The translations under genes and the position numbers were made by a program. From positions 29,269,774-29,333,773 of the forward strand of contig NC_054548.1 in NCBI RefSeq assembly GCF_017654505.1: 64,000 nt of DNA. The letters are read 5' to 3'. The notes under the pieces are model-generated. The model was not told where the DNA came from, made no database searches, and saw only the letters and a program-made list of their open reading frames with translations. Shown one piece after another: positions 25,511 through 37,692 of this stretch (positions within the stretch are counted from its first letter, which is position 1; each line of letters opens with the position of its first letter). The stretch is from Polyodon spathula. Lineage: Eukaryota; Chordata; Actinopteri; Acipenseriformes; Polyodontidae.

Positions 25511-26880
25511 GACAATGAGCTTGAAACAGAAGGACCAGAAAATCAAGTTCACATTGATCCTCTGTTCTGCCCATCATCTGCATGTTTATGAGTGGCACTG
25601 GAGGCACAGGGAATACTTATTCAAACTGTCACAGCATAGGTGAAACAATGCCTGGGAAAAGAAGTGGCAATCACAGTGCCCACTGGAGTTGCAGCTTACA
25701 ATATCAATGGGATGACCATTCATATACTACTAATGCTTCCAGTGGAGCATGGAAAAACACTGATGTATCGTAACCTCTCTGATGAGGTACTGCAATGCCT
25801 TCATGTAGACATACGACATGTGACTCTCCTCATTATTGATGAAGTGTCCATGATTTCCAATGTCACCTTATTCTACATCCATCTTTGTCTGTGTGAGATT
25901 TTCCAGACTGCTAACACAAATGATGGCTGGTTTGGAAAAATCAACATCTTACTTCTGGGGATTTGCTACAGCTTCCACCTGTGCATCAGAATCCATCTTA
26001 TGTACCAGTTACTCAAGAGGAATTGCTCAAACTGACTGGCTCCATGGGATCTGTGGATCTGTGGAATTTGTTTGCGTATGATGAACTCACACTTAATATG
26101 TGCCAGAAACAGGACAGAACGTTTGGTAACCTCCTTAACCGTGCTCGACTCAGAGCCACCAACAAAGGTGATCATAGTTTGTTGACTTTATGTTTCATAC
26201 CTATGGAAAGAGGAGATATTTCCAGCTACAAAAAAAACAAATTATCAAACACATGAAAGAGATGACAAAGAAGCAAGCTCAACCTACGTCATGCCTACAG
26301 TAGATGCCTGTAACCAGATCCAGACTGCCATGCTTGATCGTATGCCTGGAGAGGACATTCATCTTATGGACTGTGGACTGCCCTTGTAACTTCCAGAGAA
26401 ATATGCTGAAAAAAATGAACACCTACAAGACTGACTGTTGTTGTACAACTGGACTGTAAACTACATTAAGAGTCAAAATAGGCTGCAAACTCATGCTTTG
26501 CCATTAGTCTTATCAATGGGGCAATAGGGAAGCTTCAAACTGTTTACTATTATCTGGAAAACACAAGTATTATCAAAACCATAAACATCAAATTTAACAA
26601 TGGAGTCACCCATACCTTTGAACGTTTACACTCAAAGTTTGAAATCATGGACAGAGTCTACATTGTCCGAGAGCAGTTCCCAGGCACTGGAGCTCATGCA
26701 GTCACCATTCACAAATGCCAGGGTATGACTCTAAAAACAGTTTCGATGAATCTTCATAACTCCATTTCCTCCTTTGGATAATGTTTTGTTGCACTTTCCA
26801 GAGTTACATCCTTAAACGGTGTCCAGCTTATCAACTTTTTGACCCACACCATGCAAGTCCATCAACAAAACTGCACAGTA
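25511..26880 (+). pseudogene. Helitron PIF1-like helicase domain
   Basis: Walker A is visible as GTGGTGNT at about 25594-25617, with Asn where Lys is expected (codon 25612-25614). After a frameshift come TVPTGVAAYNINGMTIH and Walker B LLIIDEVSM (Asp-Glu codons near 25838). Later motifs include QLPPVHQNP (about 25966) and, near 26690-26850, AVTIHKCQGMTL and ALSRVTSLNG, the last PIF1 helicase motifs. Several stops and frame changes occur. The short block 23782-23847 is the coding sequence just upstream, cut off by the hAT-like insertion. Confidence 0.85.
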
Positions 26881-26889
26881 TAAAACAGA

Positions 26890-27990
26890 GCTGATTTTAC
26901 CTGCACTTGCTAGTCTAACTGATTAGAAGGCCTTTTTTCGATCTCCAAGTTGCTGCAGTGACATTGTAGATGTATAACAAGTTGCTGTAAATGAGATACC
27001 TTTGTAGGAGACATATTTCATTAAGTAAATATTTATTTTAATCTTTTTGGAATTAAAAGTATAAATGCAAAACTGTGTTGCATTTTTATTTGAGAATGTG
27101 CTAAGTGAAAAACAGCAATTTAAAAACTGTCACTATTCCCCGAGGTAGCAAATCCACCAAATTTAATACCAGCTAATATGTCCCATTATATGGTATGTTC
27201 CCGCCCCCTACAACATTTTTGATTGACATTTAGTGATGTAATTTCCTCTTGAATTGGGAGCCAAAATGAGTCATTTAAAAACATGGAAACGGAGGTATGG
27301 GGGAGGTAAATCGAGTACATGCCCGGGTTATGTGATTCATGGAAACGTGGTCAAATACAACCAACTTTTGTTGTGTCCCTGAGCTCATTTAATATTTACA
27401 CTGTGTTCTTTCTGGTGTTGTACTACCTCTGGCAAGAGCTGGGTTTACAATGGCATTGTGGTGCCGGGCCCACATTCGGAAGGGGCTCTAACGATACATT
27501 TCAATAGAGAACATGTATAAATTAAGAATTTGGTGATACATTTTTAAAAACCCACTATTTTAAAAATGTATAATATTGTAAGTGCCACATAATCATGTTG
27601 TCATGGTGTTATAGTTTACATTTTATTTCTGCACAGCAGTCATTTACGGTAAGGCACATGGCATCACACTGTCAGCCGTGTATGTGCTCACTGCAGTCTT
27701 CTGCAGGCATGGGTAAGGTGCAGAGTGGGAGAATGTAAACATAGGAGAATGAATGAACAAGTCCATGTGATAAAGAAAATAATGATGAAAAAACATTTAA
27801 GTGGCACTCAAAAACTGAGGCATAAAGCTGAAGTAGAAGATCAGAATGCAAAACAGTCAGATAGGCAGTTACTTAATTAATAACAGTACAGACTCCTGGT
27901 GATAATGCTAATACTACTGGTAATATTAGTAATGATGAGGAGTGTTTAATTGTTAAGGGGAAAAAAGTTTTTATTGAGAAAAACAAAAAT
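26890..27990. other. Spacer, no gene recognised
   Basis: Moderately AT-rich sequence after the Helitron helicase. The Helitron 3' terminus may lie here but I could not identify a hairpin with a CTRR end. Confidence 0.45.
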
Positions 27991-28035
27991 ATATATATTA
28001 AAAAATACAAAACTGAAAGTCTCCACTCCCCCTTG

Positions 28036-28653
28036 TTAATACTTGGTGGAAGCACCTTTGGCAGCAATTACAGCTGTGAGTCTGTTGGGATAGGTCTCTA
28101 CCAACTTTAGATGCCTACATTTGGCAATATTTGACCATTTTTCTTTACAAAACTGTTCAAGCTCTGTCAAGTTCCTTGGGGAGCGTTGATAGATAGCAAT
28201 CTTCAAGTCATGCCACAAATTTTCGACTGGATTTAGGTCGGAGCTCTGACTGGGCCACTCAAGGACATTTACCTTTTTGTTCCTTAGCCACTCCAGTGTA
28301 GCTTTGGTTGTGTGCTTTGGGTCGTTGTCATGCTGAAAGGTGAACTTCCGTCCCAGTTTCAGCTTTCTTGCAGAGGGCAGCAGATTTTTCTCTTGGACTT
28401 CTCTGTACTTTGCTCCATTCATTTTCCCTTCTATCCTGACAAGTGCCCCAGCCCTTGCCGATGAGAAACATCCCCATAACATGATGCTGCCACCACCATG
28501 CTTCACAGTAGGGAAGGTGTTCTTTGGATGATGTGCTGTGCTGGGTTTGCGCCAAACATAAAGCTTTGCATTTAGGCCAAAAAGTTCCATTTTAGTTTCG
28601 TCAGACCACAAAACTTTTTGCCACATGGCTACCAAATAGTTTGCATACTTCAA
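28036..28653 (-). pseudogene. Tc1 transposase catalytic half, DD34E triad preserved
   Basis: The uninterrupted 205-codon frame contains Asp18 (VLWSDETK), Asp109 (FQHDND) and Glu144 (LNPVENLW). The spacing from Asp109 to Glu144 is exactly that of the Tc1 DD34E signature. The [10 protein letters not shown] core segment is also present. The DNA-binding half is missing because homology ends near 28735 at the GC-rich insert, so the protein could not work alone although its catalytic core is undamaged. Confidence 0.88.
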
Positions 28654-28739
28654 ACAGAACTCAAGGTAGACTTTCTTGAGAAAAGGTTTCCTTCATGCCA
28701 CTCTACCATACAAGTCAGATTTGTGCAGTGCTTGGGATA

Positions 28740-29160
28740 ATGCCATGGGGAGCCGCCATCCTGAGAGCCAGAGAGGGAGGAGCTATGGCCCAAGGATGCC
28801 TGCCTTGCACCACTTAGGTGGATCGCCTGGTGTTGCCGGCTGTTCAACATCGCCTGGGGTTGCGGGCTGCTCCGCATCTCCTGGGGCTGCTGGTGTCTCC
28901 TTTTTGTTTCCTAGGGTTGCCGAGGGTCCGCTGCTGCCATCGCCTCCCGAGGGTCCGCCACCGCCGCCTCTCGAGGGTCCGCCTCCGCCGTCGCCTCCAA
29001 CTAGAGGGAGCCGGGCCGCCGTCGCCGCCTCCGCCACCAGAGGGAGCCGGACCGCCGTCGACGTATTACCTTGGAGATCCGGGGCCCCCTCAACCACAGA
29101 AGGCTTGGGGGCTCCGACATCAACCCCGCCCACCACCGCCCACTGAAACAGCCCACCCAA
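28740..29160 (+). other. GC-rich proline-coding insert resembling the LTR-element Gag tail
   Basis: A 420-bp block of very different composition from its AT-rich host. The plus-strand frame (28676-29146) holds SPGVAGC-type repeats followed by proline/glycine-rich EGPPPP units. These resemble the SPGVARRSA repeats and Pro-rich units of the frame at 55476-57461. The opposite strand is also open for 125 codons. Confidence 0.6.
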
Positions 29161-29450
29161 GGGACATAATTGGACTCTTGGGGGGGACTCTTGTGTTACA
29201 ACATAGAATCAAAGTGGATTTAATTAGGAGTTTTTGCCACTGATCAACACAAAAAAAGTCCATAATGTCAAAGTGAAAAATACATATGCAATCAATTATT
29301 TTCTAATTATATTTGTAATTAATTTAGAACAGTTTGTAGATTTTATTTACATTTTAATTTTATTTTAATTAAATCCATTTTGATTCCATGTTGTAACACA
29401 ATAAAATGTGGAAAAGTCCAAGGGGGGGTGAATACTTTTGAGAGCCACTG

Positions 29451-32400
29451 TATATATGGATTGTACATAGAATGCAAGGCAAACTGAAGACTGCAATGGG
29501 CTTTTGGTGCCAGATTAAACAATGTTATGAATTAAAATTATTTTTTGTTAGATTCTGCTTCAATCCATATCTAGCCATGACAGATATTTGTCCATCACAT
29601 TATAATTTTCGATGAGTTATAAATTACAACCTACACAATACTAAATTCCTCTCTGACATCTGCATTCTTGTTCAAAGCAAACTGTCACATTTAAGTAAAG
29701 TATAGGGTAAAGTATGTAATCAGAGCAGGTTGCAGAAAAAAAAAAAAAAAAAAGATTTAGTCTGTACATTATTCAGTGATTGCTATTCATTTAACTGTTC
29801 TCGACTATTGTTAAAGAGGCTAACCGATCTACACATTTTTTCAAATAATAAAACAGGGCTTTGATTAAATTTTTTTTGTTTTGTTTTTTAATCTTTGCAG
29901 AGCCCATAATTGCAAAGAATGAATAATGGAAGAATAAAGTATTACACACTGACTTATTTTTCTAAACCAGCTATTAGGTTACACTTAGTCAGGTCTCTCA
30001 TATTTCAATCACACCTATAAGATAGACAATTACATATCTAAATTAAATATTATTTTTAGCATTCATACTTTATAAATGTGTATGAATTCATATTTCAATA
30101 TTGATTAAATCAAACATATTTTGTCCATGACATGCACACAGTCGGCATATATTTTATTCATGTATTTATTTCTGATAACAGCTGTCAGATTTTTGTAAAA
30201 CATAACATAACAGGCTCTTTGTGTTTAAGCTATCAGCAGATTACACACTGCCTACTTTGTTATGCAAGAACGGCGATGAAGACTTAGGAAAAGTCTATTT
30301 TGGAAAGTATAGGCTCATAGTAAGCAAGGTCCAAGGCACCTTGAGACTTCATGGCAATGATTCTATTTTAATTACACCAGCATGGCTGCCTCCCACATAA
30401 CATTTTAATAGGCTGCTAGATCAACTTCAATTGGATATAAATAAGAGGGCAATACTAAGGTGTTTTAAATAATATATTATGAGCAAATTGTGGTGCAAGA
30501 ACTGCCCTGCCTGCTTGTTTAGTCATGCTTCCTGTGAAAAGTCAAATTTCTGAATGAATATTGTAAATATTGTATAATGAATATTGTAAATATACATATT
30601 TTTTCTACTTAAAAATAAACACAGCAAATGTTTGCTTTATTGATGCACACTACATTTAGGAACATGGCAGCCAGTTTAGTTTGCTTTCAATAAATGATTG
30701 AACACCAAACATAGAGTTTAAAGATGCCTTTAAAACAAAAATGACACAGCTGCATCAAAGATCTGAACTATTTCTGCTTAAGATCACTCTGTCCAGTATA
30801 AGAAGGGGACATTTCACATGTTTATTGTTATTTTTCAAGTTAGCTTTTAAATTTTTAGGAACATTTGTTGTATAATATATCCAGAGAATTTTGAATGGTA
30901 CATTTTGAGTGTGTCAAAATAAATATTATGTTTGTTTAATTGTGAAATATCTTGAAATACCTATTTTTACACCGTGAAAAAAAATACAGCCCTACTTATA
31001 ATTATTGTAGCTTTGAGGCCCTCTGCATGTAAATATTGAATTTCTGTAAATCCTGTCGAGTAATACACAGATAACCCAATTTGATTTCCCACCAGGAGGT
31101 CCTGTCACTCTACCACTTCATAATCAAATCACATTCACTGTGCTTCCTCAGTGCAGCTGATACAAGTTTTACTCCTCTTTTGGAAGCACAGTTGTTTGTA
31201 TATAGTAATTCTGTTGAATAATTATTGAAATCTGTTCAAGCACTGCCTTTTAATAAATTCAAGTACAACAGGCTTTTTCATGTTGTGTTACCTTTTCTGT
31301 CTTTTCTTGTGCTTTTTGTTAAATAAGCATAACAGTAAGGGGCTGATGCATGAGGATGCTTATGCATTGGTCATGTGTGTCTTGCCAGTCACACTGTAGA
31401 TGGTGAACATGATAACTGACTTGGTTTTGCACTAATCTTCATCACTTTTACCATACGCTCCTAGTCTCTTATAGATGCAATTATGAAAACCCTATCAATG
31501 TGCCTGCACTATTTTTTTATGTTTTTTTTTTTAAACTTCCTGATGTCATTTCCAAATAATAATGTGTGAAGTTTTCCTGTGCACTCACAATTGTACAGCA
31601 ACAACTGCAGTCTTTCACTTCCCTTGTATTTACTAAATACTAACAATCATTGAACTAGCAGAGGTGAAACAATATATTTCTCGAATGTGATTTGATCTAG
31701 TGGAAGCCTGTCACTAAAACGAGCACTGGTCCTGTGAAAATGTACAATCTAGTCAGTGTGAGCCAGGCTGAAAATTGTATTACACCCTCTCTGCAGCTTA
31801 TTGAATGAGAAACATCAGCAACTTACAAGACAGAGCTGTTAGTAATCCTAGTGAATAACAGCATTTTGTTTCCATGCTTTGGGATGCCATACTTTAAATA
31901 ATCAGGACAGTCCCAATGATACAGAGATGTATGAATGAATGCATGTATTGTGAATAATCAGACTTACTTTTTCTTCAGTATTTATGTTGTAAATCTAGGT
32001 GTTATTGACACTATGCTTTGTCAACATAACACTATTTATAGGTCTCCTTTATTATAATTTGCATGGCTGTCCAGTGCAAAAAGGAACTAATTGTCCACCA
32101 GCTGTTTTTTTGTTTTTTTTCTGTCATTAAAACATAATGCTGACAATGTTGTTTGTCAGAAATATATCCACTGTTACAGCCCTTTAAGGTCAGTGCTAAC
32201 ATTCGCTTGATCTCAAGTACAGTGTAGTGCCAGTCTTTGCACAGATGTCCTTTGCCTCAGAACAATCATACAGGGCCATATTCATAAAGCATGTTTATCT
32301 GTACATGTGTTTAAGTATGTTCTAAAGTTTAGATGTGGCTAACCAAAATACATCCATGCAAGGAAGCCCTCAAATGTCACCGAGTTGAAGCAGTCCTGTA

Positions 32401-34761
32401 AGGAGAAATGGGAATGGGCCAAACTTCCTCAAAACCGATGTGAGGGACTGACCAACAGTTACAGGAAAAGCTTAGTTGAAGTCATTGCTGCTCAAGGGGG
32501 TGCCACCAGTTACTGAATCTAAAGGTTCACATACGTTTTCATACATGGATATTGAATGTTGAATCATTTGTGGATCAATAAATGTAGAAAAAGTGTCATG
32601 TTTTTGTGTCATTTGTTTAATCAGGTTATCTTTATCTATTATTAGGTGTTAGTTATCCACTTAATCACTTTTTCCTGCAAGTCCCCAAATCACTGTAAGC
32701 TTTTATAAATGAATGATTTGCCACCAGATATGCAGTAAATAAATTAAATCGTTGTCATTTGATTTCAAAAGAATAATGTATATTCCCTTGAGAGATTGCC
32801 CTGCACAGCTTTTTGCTTGCATTTACTTGTGCATGAACTGTGCTCAGAATAATTCTGTACACAATGCCTCAGGGCATTTGTGTATTTGTTTCACTACAAA
32901 ATGGCAAACCTTAAATGTTTCCAATGCATTCAGTTAGAAGACGTTATTCCGTTGGGACCTAATCACTTTGACACCAACTCTGAGAACTATGATAACTGGA
33001 ATGTTGCCAGCTAGCTGAGCTGTGACGTGGAAGAAAAGTGTTGACAGTGCAGCATCACATTTGGACTCTTATGAGACAGCCTCTCTAACATCAGATGTAG
33101 TGGAAGATATTTCAAATGCAGTTCCTTAACTCAAAATGCTTAACAGACACCAAGAAAGTACATGACTTGCTTTTAACTGTAATAAGCTATACCTTTATGC
33201 CAAAACCATACACAATTGCCTTTATTGCTACATGCTAAACGGTGCATAAATTATATGGAAATGTAACCGTAAAGAACAGTAAAGGTAGAAGCTGAGAGTC
33301 TATAGGTTCACCAGGGGAACAGCAGTAGAGGATCTAAGCCATTCAAAGATGTACAGTATTGAAGGAGGACAGCTTGTCACCTGTGATGACACCAAATCAC
33401 ATGCCCCCGGTTACAGGCCATCCACCTTCTATTCTAGACACATTTAAACAGTAAATTAAACAGAAATACTTAGATGAGTGGAGACTCAAGACAAACACAT
33501 CCCCTGGTCCAATGGACATTCAGCAAGAAAATTGAATGCATGTTTATTTAAGTACTTTTGGCAGACCTATTCATTTTAATTATGGAAATTCATTTAATTT
33601 GGGACTACTTTAGGTTGTAATTTACATCTAGGGTTCTGATTAATTTATCACAAACCTCTCAAGCTGTGCTTCCATTTGAAATCAGATATATTATTTTACA
33701 TGTGTGTACCCACCTTATTCTGTTCCACCAAAAGGACTGCATTAATCTGTGCTGTAATTTCCTTTTATTTCAACTCCTTTTACGTGCACTGATCACTACA
33801 GACGGGTAAGCTCAGATGCGGTAGCTGTCCACATTACAACAAAGCTCAATGAGACCCATGCAGTAGAAAATGGATGTGGCTGTGCTCCTAACTCGCCCAT
33901 GTAGAAATCACTTTCATTAGTCTTATACAGTTACAGTGGACTGGAGTTAGAGGATAGACACACGCAGAGAAACACTAAAATGAATTAGTGCCACTATAAT
34001 GAATTTCATATGCTAAGCCTGTCATGTATTGAATTAAAGCACAAAAACCACATAACGAATTGAGCCCAGAGACAGGTGTGTATGGAAATGTTTACCAAGC
34101 CACTACGTTGTTACTGATGGGCCTCCTTGTTCGTAACTTTTCTTATGTTCTCATGATCTTATATTGATTGGAAAATAGCAATAGCTGATTGGAAAAATAA
34201 TAAGGGGAATATATTTTAATGTATTTTTACTAACATAACATTGGTGTATACTTCAACTTACTAATTCATATGAATTCATTAGAAATAGTTGTATAACTTT
34301 GCCCAAAGCGTTAAAGGGAAGTCTTGTCTATTCTAAAAGGTGTCATCAGGAGTATCTACATACAAACTGATCACTCTTTTCTCAGCACATGAATTATTTC
34401 CCTTTAATGTACTCAGAGCTAACAAAACAATTCCAGTAAATCTTATCTAATATGTGTTACATTCCCTTAGTAGATCTGACATATTACTAGAAGAATACGG
34501 TGAGCAAGGTGTGCAGCAGTGAAGTATTTGCACAAAGAGAGTGATAATGTTCACAAATAGAAATGAAAAAAATACCATCCAAAAATCAAATTCAGCTTTA
34601 CTATAATGTCGTCTGCGAATGCCTTTTATTTTAGCAAAGGCACTTTTTTGTATTCACAGTTTAGGTGTTATTTTCAACATAGTTTAACAACTTAAGGTTT
34701 TCAATATAAATAAATTGAGGTTGAAACTTATCATTAGCCTTAGTTGCAGGTACATAATGCA
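29451..34761. other. Long AT-rich stretch with almost no recognisable element
   Basis: Apart from the Tc1 fragment at 32350-32660 and a poly-A at about 29739 I recognise no coding domain, terminal repeat or microsatellite of note. Frames are short. It is the least transposon-marked part of the window. Confidence 0.5.
32350..32660 (+). mobile_element. Tc1 3' fragment (same family as 22215-23781)
   Basis: It carries the transposase C-terminal coding end (the gacatttgaggg / ggactgaccaac region) and 3' flank. It is the reverse complement of the left third of the element at 22215-23781. No terminal repeats remain. Confidence 0.8.
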
Positions 34762-34765
34762 TTAA

Positions 34766-35200
34766 CCCTTTGCAGTCAATTTATTCAGCGCTTGTCAGAC
34801 TTGTCAGGTCCAATTTAATTTCAGACACGCTGTTTAATTTACACATGCTGTGTAAAATATTTTTTTCAGAGAAAAACAGGTTTAAAAGGCAGTGCATGGC
34901 AAAGGGACATCAGTACAGCATCTCCAGCTAAGCCCTGCACCTTGTTCGCTGCATTTTTCACATACCTCTTTATAACATGCATACTGATAAATCCTTTCCT
35001 GATTACTCATTTTATCACCAAACTCCTCAATAATGCAATCCAAGTCATTACTTTATTACTATAACATCTCAAAAAACTCTGCAAATGTCTGTGATATTCT
35101 TTGAGCGCTGGATGGGGAAGCAGCTATCTCCTTTGTTTGTGTCTGTGTTATCTCTGTAATACATGTGGCTACTGTATTGCTCAGATACGGCCTTTTTCAC
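34766..35200. mobile_element. piggyBac-like MITE, right end missing
   Basis: Starts after TTAA (34762-34765) with ccctttgcagtc. It follows the MITE at 61922-62459 for over 400 bp, through cctcaataatgc, tccaagtcatta and tctgtgatattctttgag. It then switches near 35200 to another repeat, so the right terminus is lost. Confidence 0.75.
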
Positions 35201-35206
35201 AGTGCT

Positions 35207-35300
35207 TTATGGTGCATAACCGTAGAACTGTATAAGAACAATAAAATCAGACAGATGGACACACACACGGTTGATGTTTCTCACATTTTTATATGGCACA
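35207..35300. repeat. Dispersed repeat shared with 6795-6890
   Basis: Same ordered words as the 6795 copy (gcataaccgt, gaactgtataagaacaata, cagacagatggacacacaca). Abuts the truncated piggyBac-like MITE. Confidence 0.75.
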
Positions 35301-35402
35301 GATGCAGCTCCACAATTGTATTGTGCACAGGGGAAGGCAGCAGCAGGGCTGGTAGGTGACGTAATCACATACAAAGACATAAGCCCAATATCACTGTACA
35401 TG

Positions 35403-35500
35403 GGAGCTGGCTCTTTTGTACAGTGGTATAGGCGCTATGCTTCAGTGTGAGAAGTCCCGGGTTCACGCCCGCCCTCCATCTGTGTGTTGGTTGCCTTGCC
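35403..35500 (+). repeat. tRNA-derived SINE head or degenerate tRNA
   Basis: Contains an A-box-like tacagtggtatagg and a B-box-like cccgggttcacgccc with tRNA-like spacing. Pairing of acceptor ends is poor, so a functional tRNA is unlikely. It probably is the polymerase III promoter head of a SINE. Confidence 0.55.
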
Positions 35501-36599
35501 CTGTGTGATACGCCTGCCTGTGGGAACTGAAAAGTTTAGATGCAAAACACAGTATATGCTATTTACACCAAAACTGAGCTAAAAGCTGGGTCATTCATCT
35601 CCCAGTGCCTATTTTTTGATGTTCAAAATCTTTTGTCCTCAAAACACTATATACACACCACGTTAAATGCAACTCAAATTATCGTTTCTTTCCATAACTC
35701 GCTATACGCCAGGCTTTTAATTTAGCAAAATATGACCTATCCACTGAGCAAATCTGCGTGCAGTATCATAGTCGTGTGACCCTATTATGGCAGCTCCCAG
35801 GAGGAGTATAGTAGCATATTTAATCTTGTAAATTGTGATTTTATGATTAAATGATGAATCACTTAAAAAAATGCAGGGAAGTAAATTTTCTAACAGGGTG
35901 TAGCAATGGTGAACAAGCATTCACAAATAATGCTTAGAAAACTGTCACTCAATCGGAACTGTGAAACCTCCCTTGCCATGCCCACCCCATTTAATGGTGT
36001 TTTATGTTTGTGTTCTCCCTCTGTGAGGGATGTGAAGTTTATCATTTCAATTTATTGAAACTTGTTGCATCTTTAGAAGTAAGTGTAAAGTCATTTTACA
36101 AAAATGTGGAGATTTTTACTTGGTTACGACCCTGACTGAAGATGTCGTTAGCAAAGGGGGCCGGTTGTACTAACGAGGTCAAACAATAGGTCACGTTTTA
36201 CTAAACATTTAAAAACTAATAAACAAACAATGACCATAATGAACGCTATTGTGGTATGTTGCTTAAAACATAATAACACAATATTCATAATAAAGTTGAG
36301 TTCTTATTTATAAACAGTAACACGTTTAAAGCTTGGGACTCCCTGTCTGTAGCTTGGTATTGTTTACATTATCTTCAGCATATTTTAAGTGATTGAAATC
36401 TGAAATTACTTTTTTTTTAAACACACTTTTCTTATACCAATACAATATTGGTGAGCGAAAATCAGTTTGTGTCAAAACCAGCCTTTAATCACTGATAATA
36501 GGTGCACAGGCAACTATTCCTGTGGGGCTTAAGCACCAATTGGGGAAAATAAGGTCCTGCACAATGCAAATAAATCATCTGTTCTGTTAAATTATAGTG
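35501..36599. other. Spacer, no gene recognised
   Basis: Mostly AT-rich, with no terminal repeats or coding domains seen. Confidence 0.45.
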
Positions 36600-36745
36600 T
36601 GGATGCTTCACAAGCAGAACTCTTATTGCAGAAATAAAAAATATAAAATCCATTTATACAAAGTCTCCCAGCTTTCTTGAAAAGATCTGTGTTTCCCTTT
36701 TGCTCTTATTAGTATCTATAGTAGATACAGCATCTGTCAGTTCTC
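36600..36745. repeat. Dispersed repeat (uninterrupted copy of 8436-8593)
   Basis: Carries the same sequence as the flank of DIRS copy 2, ending tctgtcagttct and continuing without a DIRS element. It shows the empty-site side of that insertion. Confidence 0.75.
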
Positions 36746-37117
36746 AAGTCTGAAAAACATAAACGTGCCTAATTGTGGTTTGAAACTGGAAAATGAATGG
36801 CTACCATGCACAGACATAATAGAAAATACTACAAAGTGACTGCATCTGTATTTGTCACCTTTTTTTATAACTCTTTTGTCCAAAATCCATGGGCGAACAT
36901 ATATTTAAGAAAAATAAAACCGTGCTCAGTTCTCAGTGCTGTAAAGGAGAGGCCGGAAATGTCCGCTCAAGGAACTACACTCACACTGCTCACCAACTCC
37001 ATATACAATTGGCTCGCTCTGCTCCGCTCACACTCTGGGTGTTCCTGCATGTGGGACTGACAGCTGAGACCTGTCAGAACTGTGGCGCAAGCAGTGGGGC
37101 GTGGCAACTGGACAGCA

Positions 37118-37134
37118 TGTACTTTGTGTGTGTG

Positions 37135-37184
<50 letters not shown>
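37118..37184. repeat. (GT)n microsatellite
   Basis: About 65 bp of GT repeats with one early interruption. Confidence 0.98.
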
Positions 37185-37187
<3 letters not shown>

Positions 37188-37581
37188 TTCTGTGATTGGT
37201 TGTTTATGTTCTATTAATGTTCGTTGTTAGGCACGCAGGATCTGCATGACGGGGCTAGTAGTCTCCTAGCCCGCAAAGGAATGCTAACAGAATTGTTCCT
37301 GTAAAGCGCACCGTTGGGTCTGTGATTTTTCACGTGAACAGCACCTGAGAGTGGAAATAACTGTATGGGGGGGTGGGGCTCTTTTTGGGTGAGAGACAAT
37401 AATAATGTATCTGTTCATGTTTATCTGTTCAAACTATTTGTTCAACTTCACCAAACAGGGGCGTTTACCCACTTTTTTTTTTATTTACCACTACACCACT
37501 GGTTTTACTTGTTTACAATAACAAATAGTAGATTAGACAGCAAAAATGAGCTGATTTACTTTTAATTTATTGATGCCGGCA

Positions 37582-37692
37582 GCTTTGCTCGTCTTAAAAA
37601 ATTCCAGTCTCGCTGCGCTTATCTTAAATAATTCCCACCTCGCTTTGCTCCTCTTGAAAAAAAAAAAAAATTCCCTGGTCGCTGCACTCGGC
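37582..37692. repeat. About 30-bp tandem repeat, three and a half copies
   Basis: Units run gctttgctcgtcttaaaaaa, gctgcgcttatcttaaataa and gctttgctcctcttgaaaaa, each followed by attcc and a ctc/gtc end. A fourth partial unit starts gctgcactcgg. Confidence 0.8.

Larger units (their letters stand above)
17957..26890 (+). mobile_element. Helitron, decayed and interrupted by three other elements
   Basis: Plus-strand Helitron coding blocks lie in order at 17957-18292, 20963-22214, 23782-23847 and 25511-26880. They carry a DUF6570-like N-terminal segment, a Rep (HUH) nuclease and a PIF1-like helicase. The gaps are filled by a Ty3/gypsy fragment (18293-20960), a Tc1 (22215-23781) and an hAT-like element (23848-25502). 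Homology to the second copy at 38490-39700 proves continuity over the first gap. I could not locate a clear 5' TC or 3' hairpin plus CTRR end, so the limits are those of recognisable coding homology. Confidence 0.85.
27995..29450 (-). mobile_element. Tc1/mariner element carrying a GC-rich insert
   Basis: The right end (29441-29450, agagccactg, followed by TA repeats) and subterminal sequence are Tc1-like. The left terminus is missing, the homology fading near 28000. The transposase head is absent; its place (28740-29160) is taken by unrelated GC-rich DNA, so the element is a chimera. Confidence 0.8.

Noticed and set aside
26890..27510. Helitron 3' end
   Set aside because: Looked for a short hairpin followed by CTRR; candidates such as ggggctctaa near 27480 lack a convincing stem.
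37100..37230. Cys-Val-rich frame through the GT repeat
   Set aside because: Microsatellite translation only.
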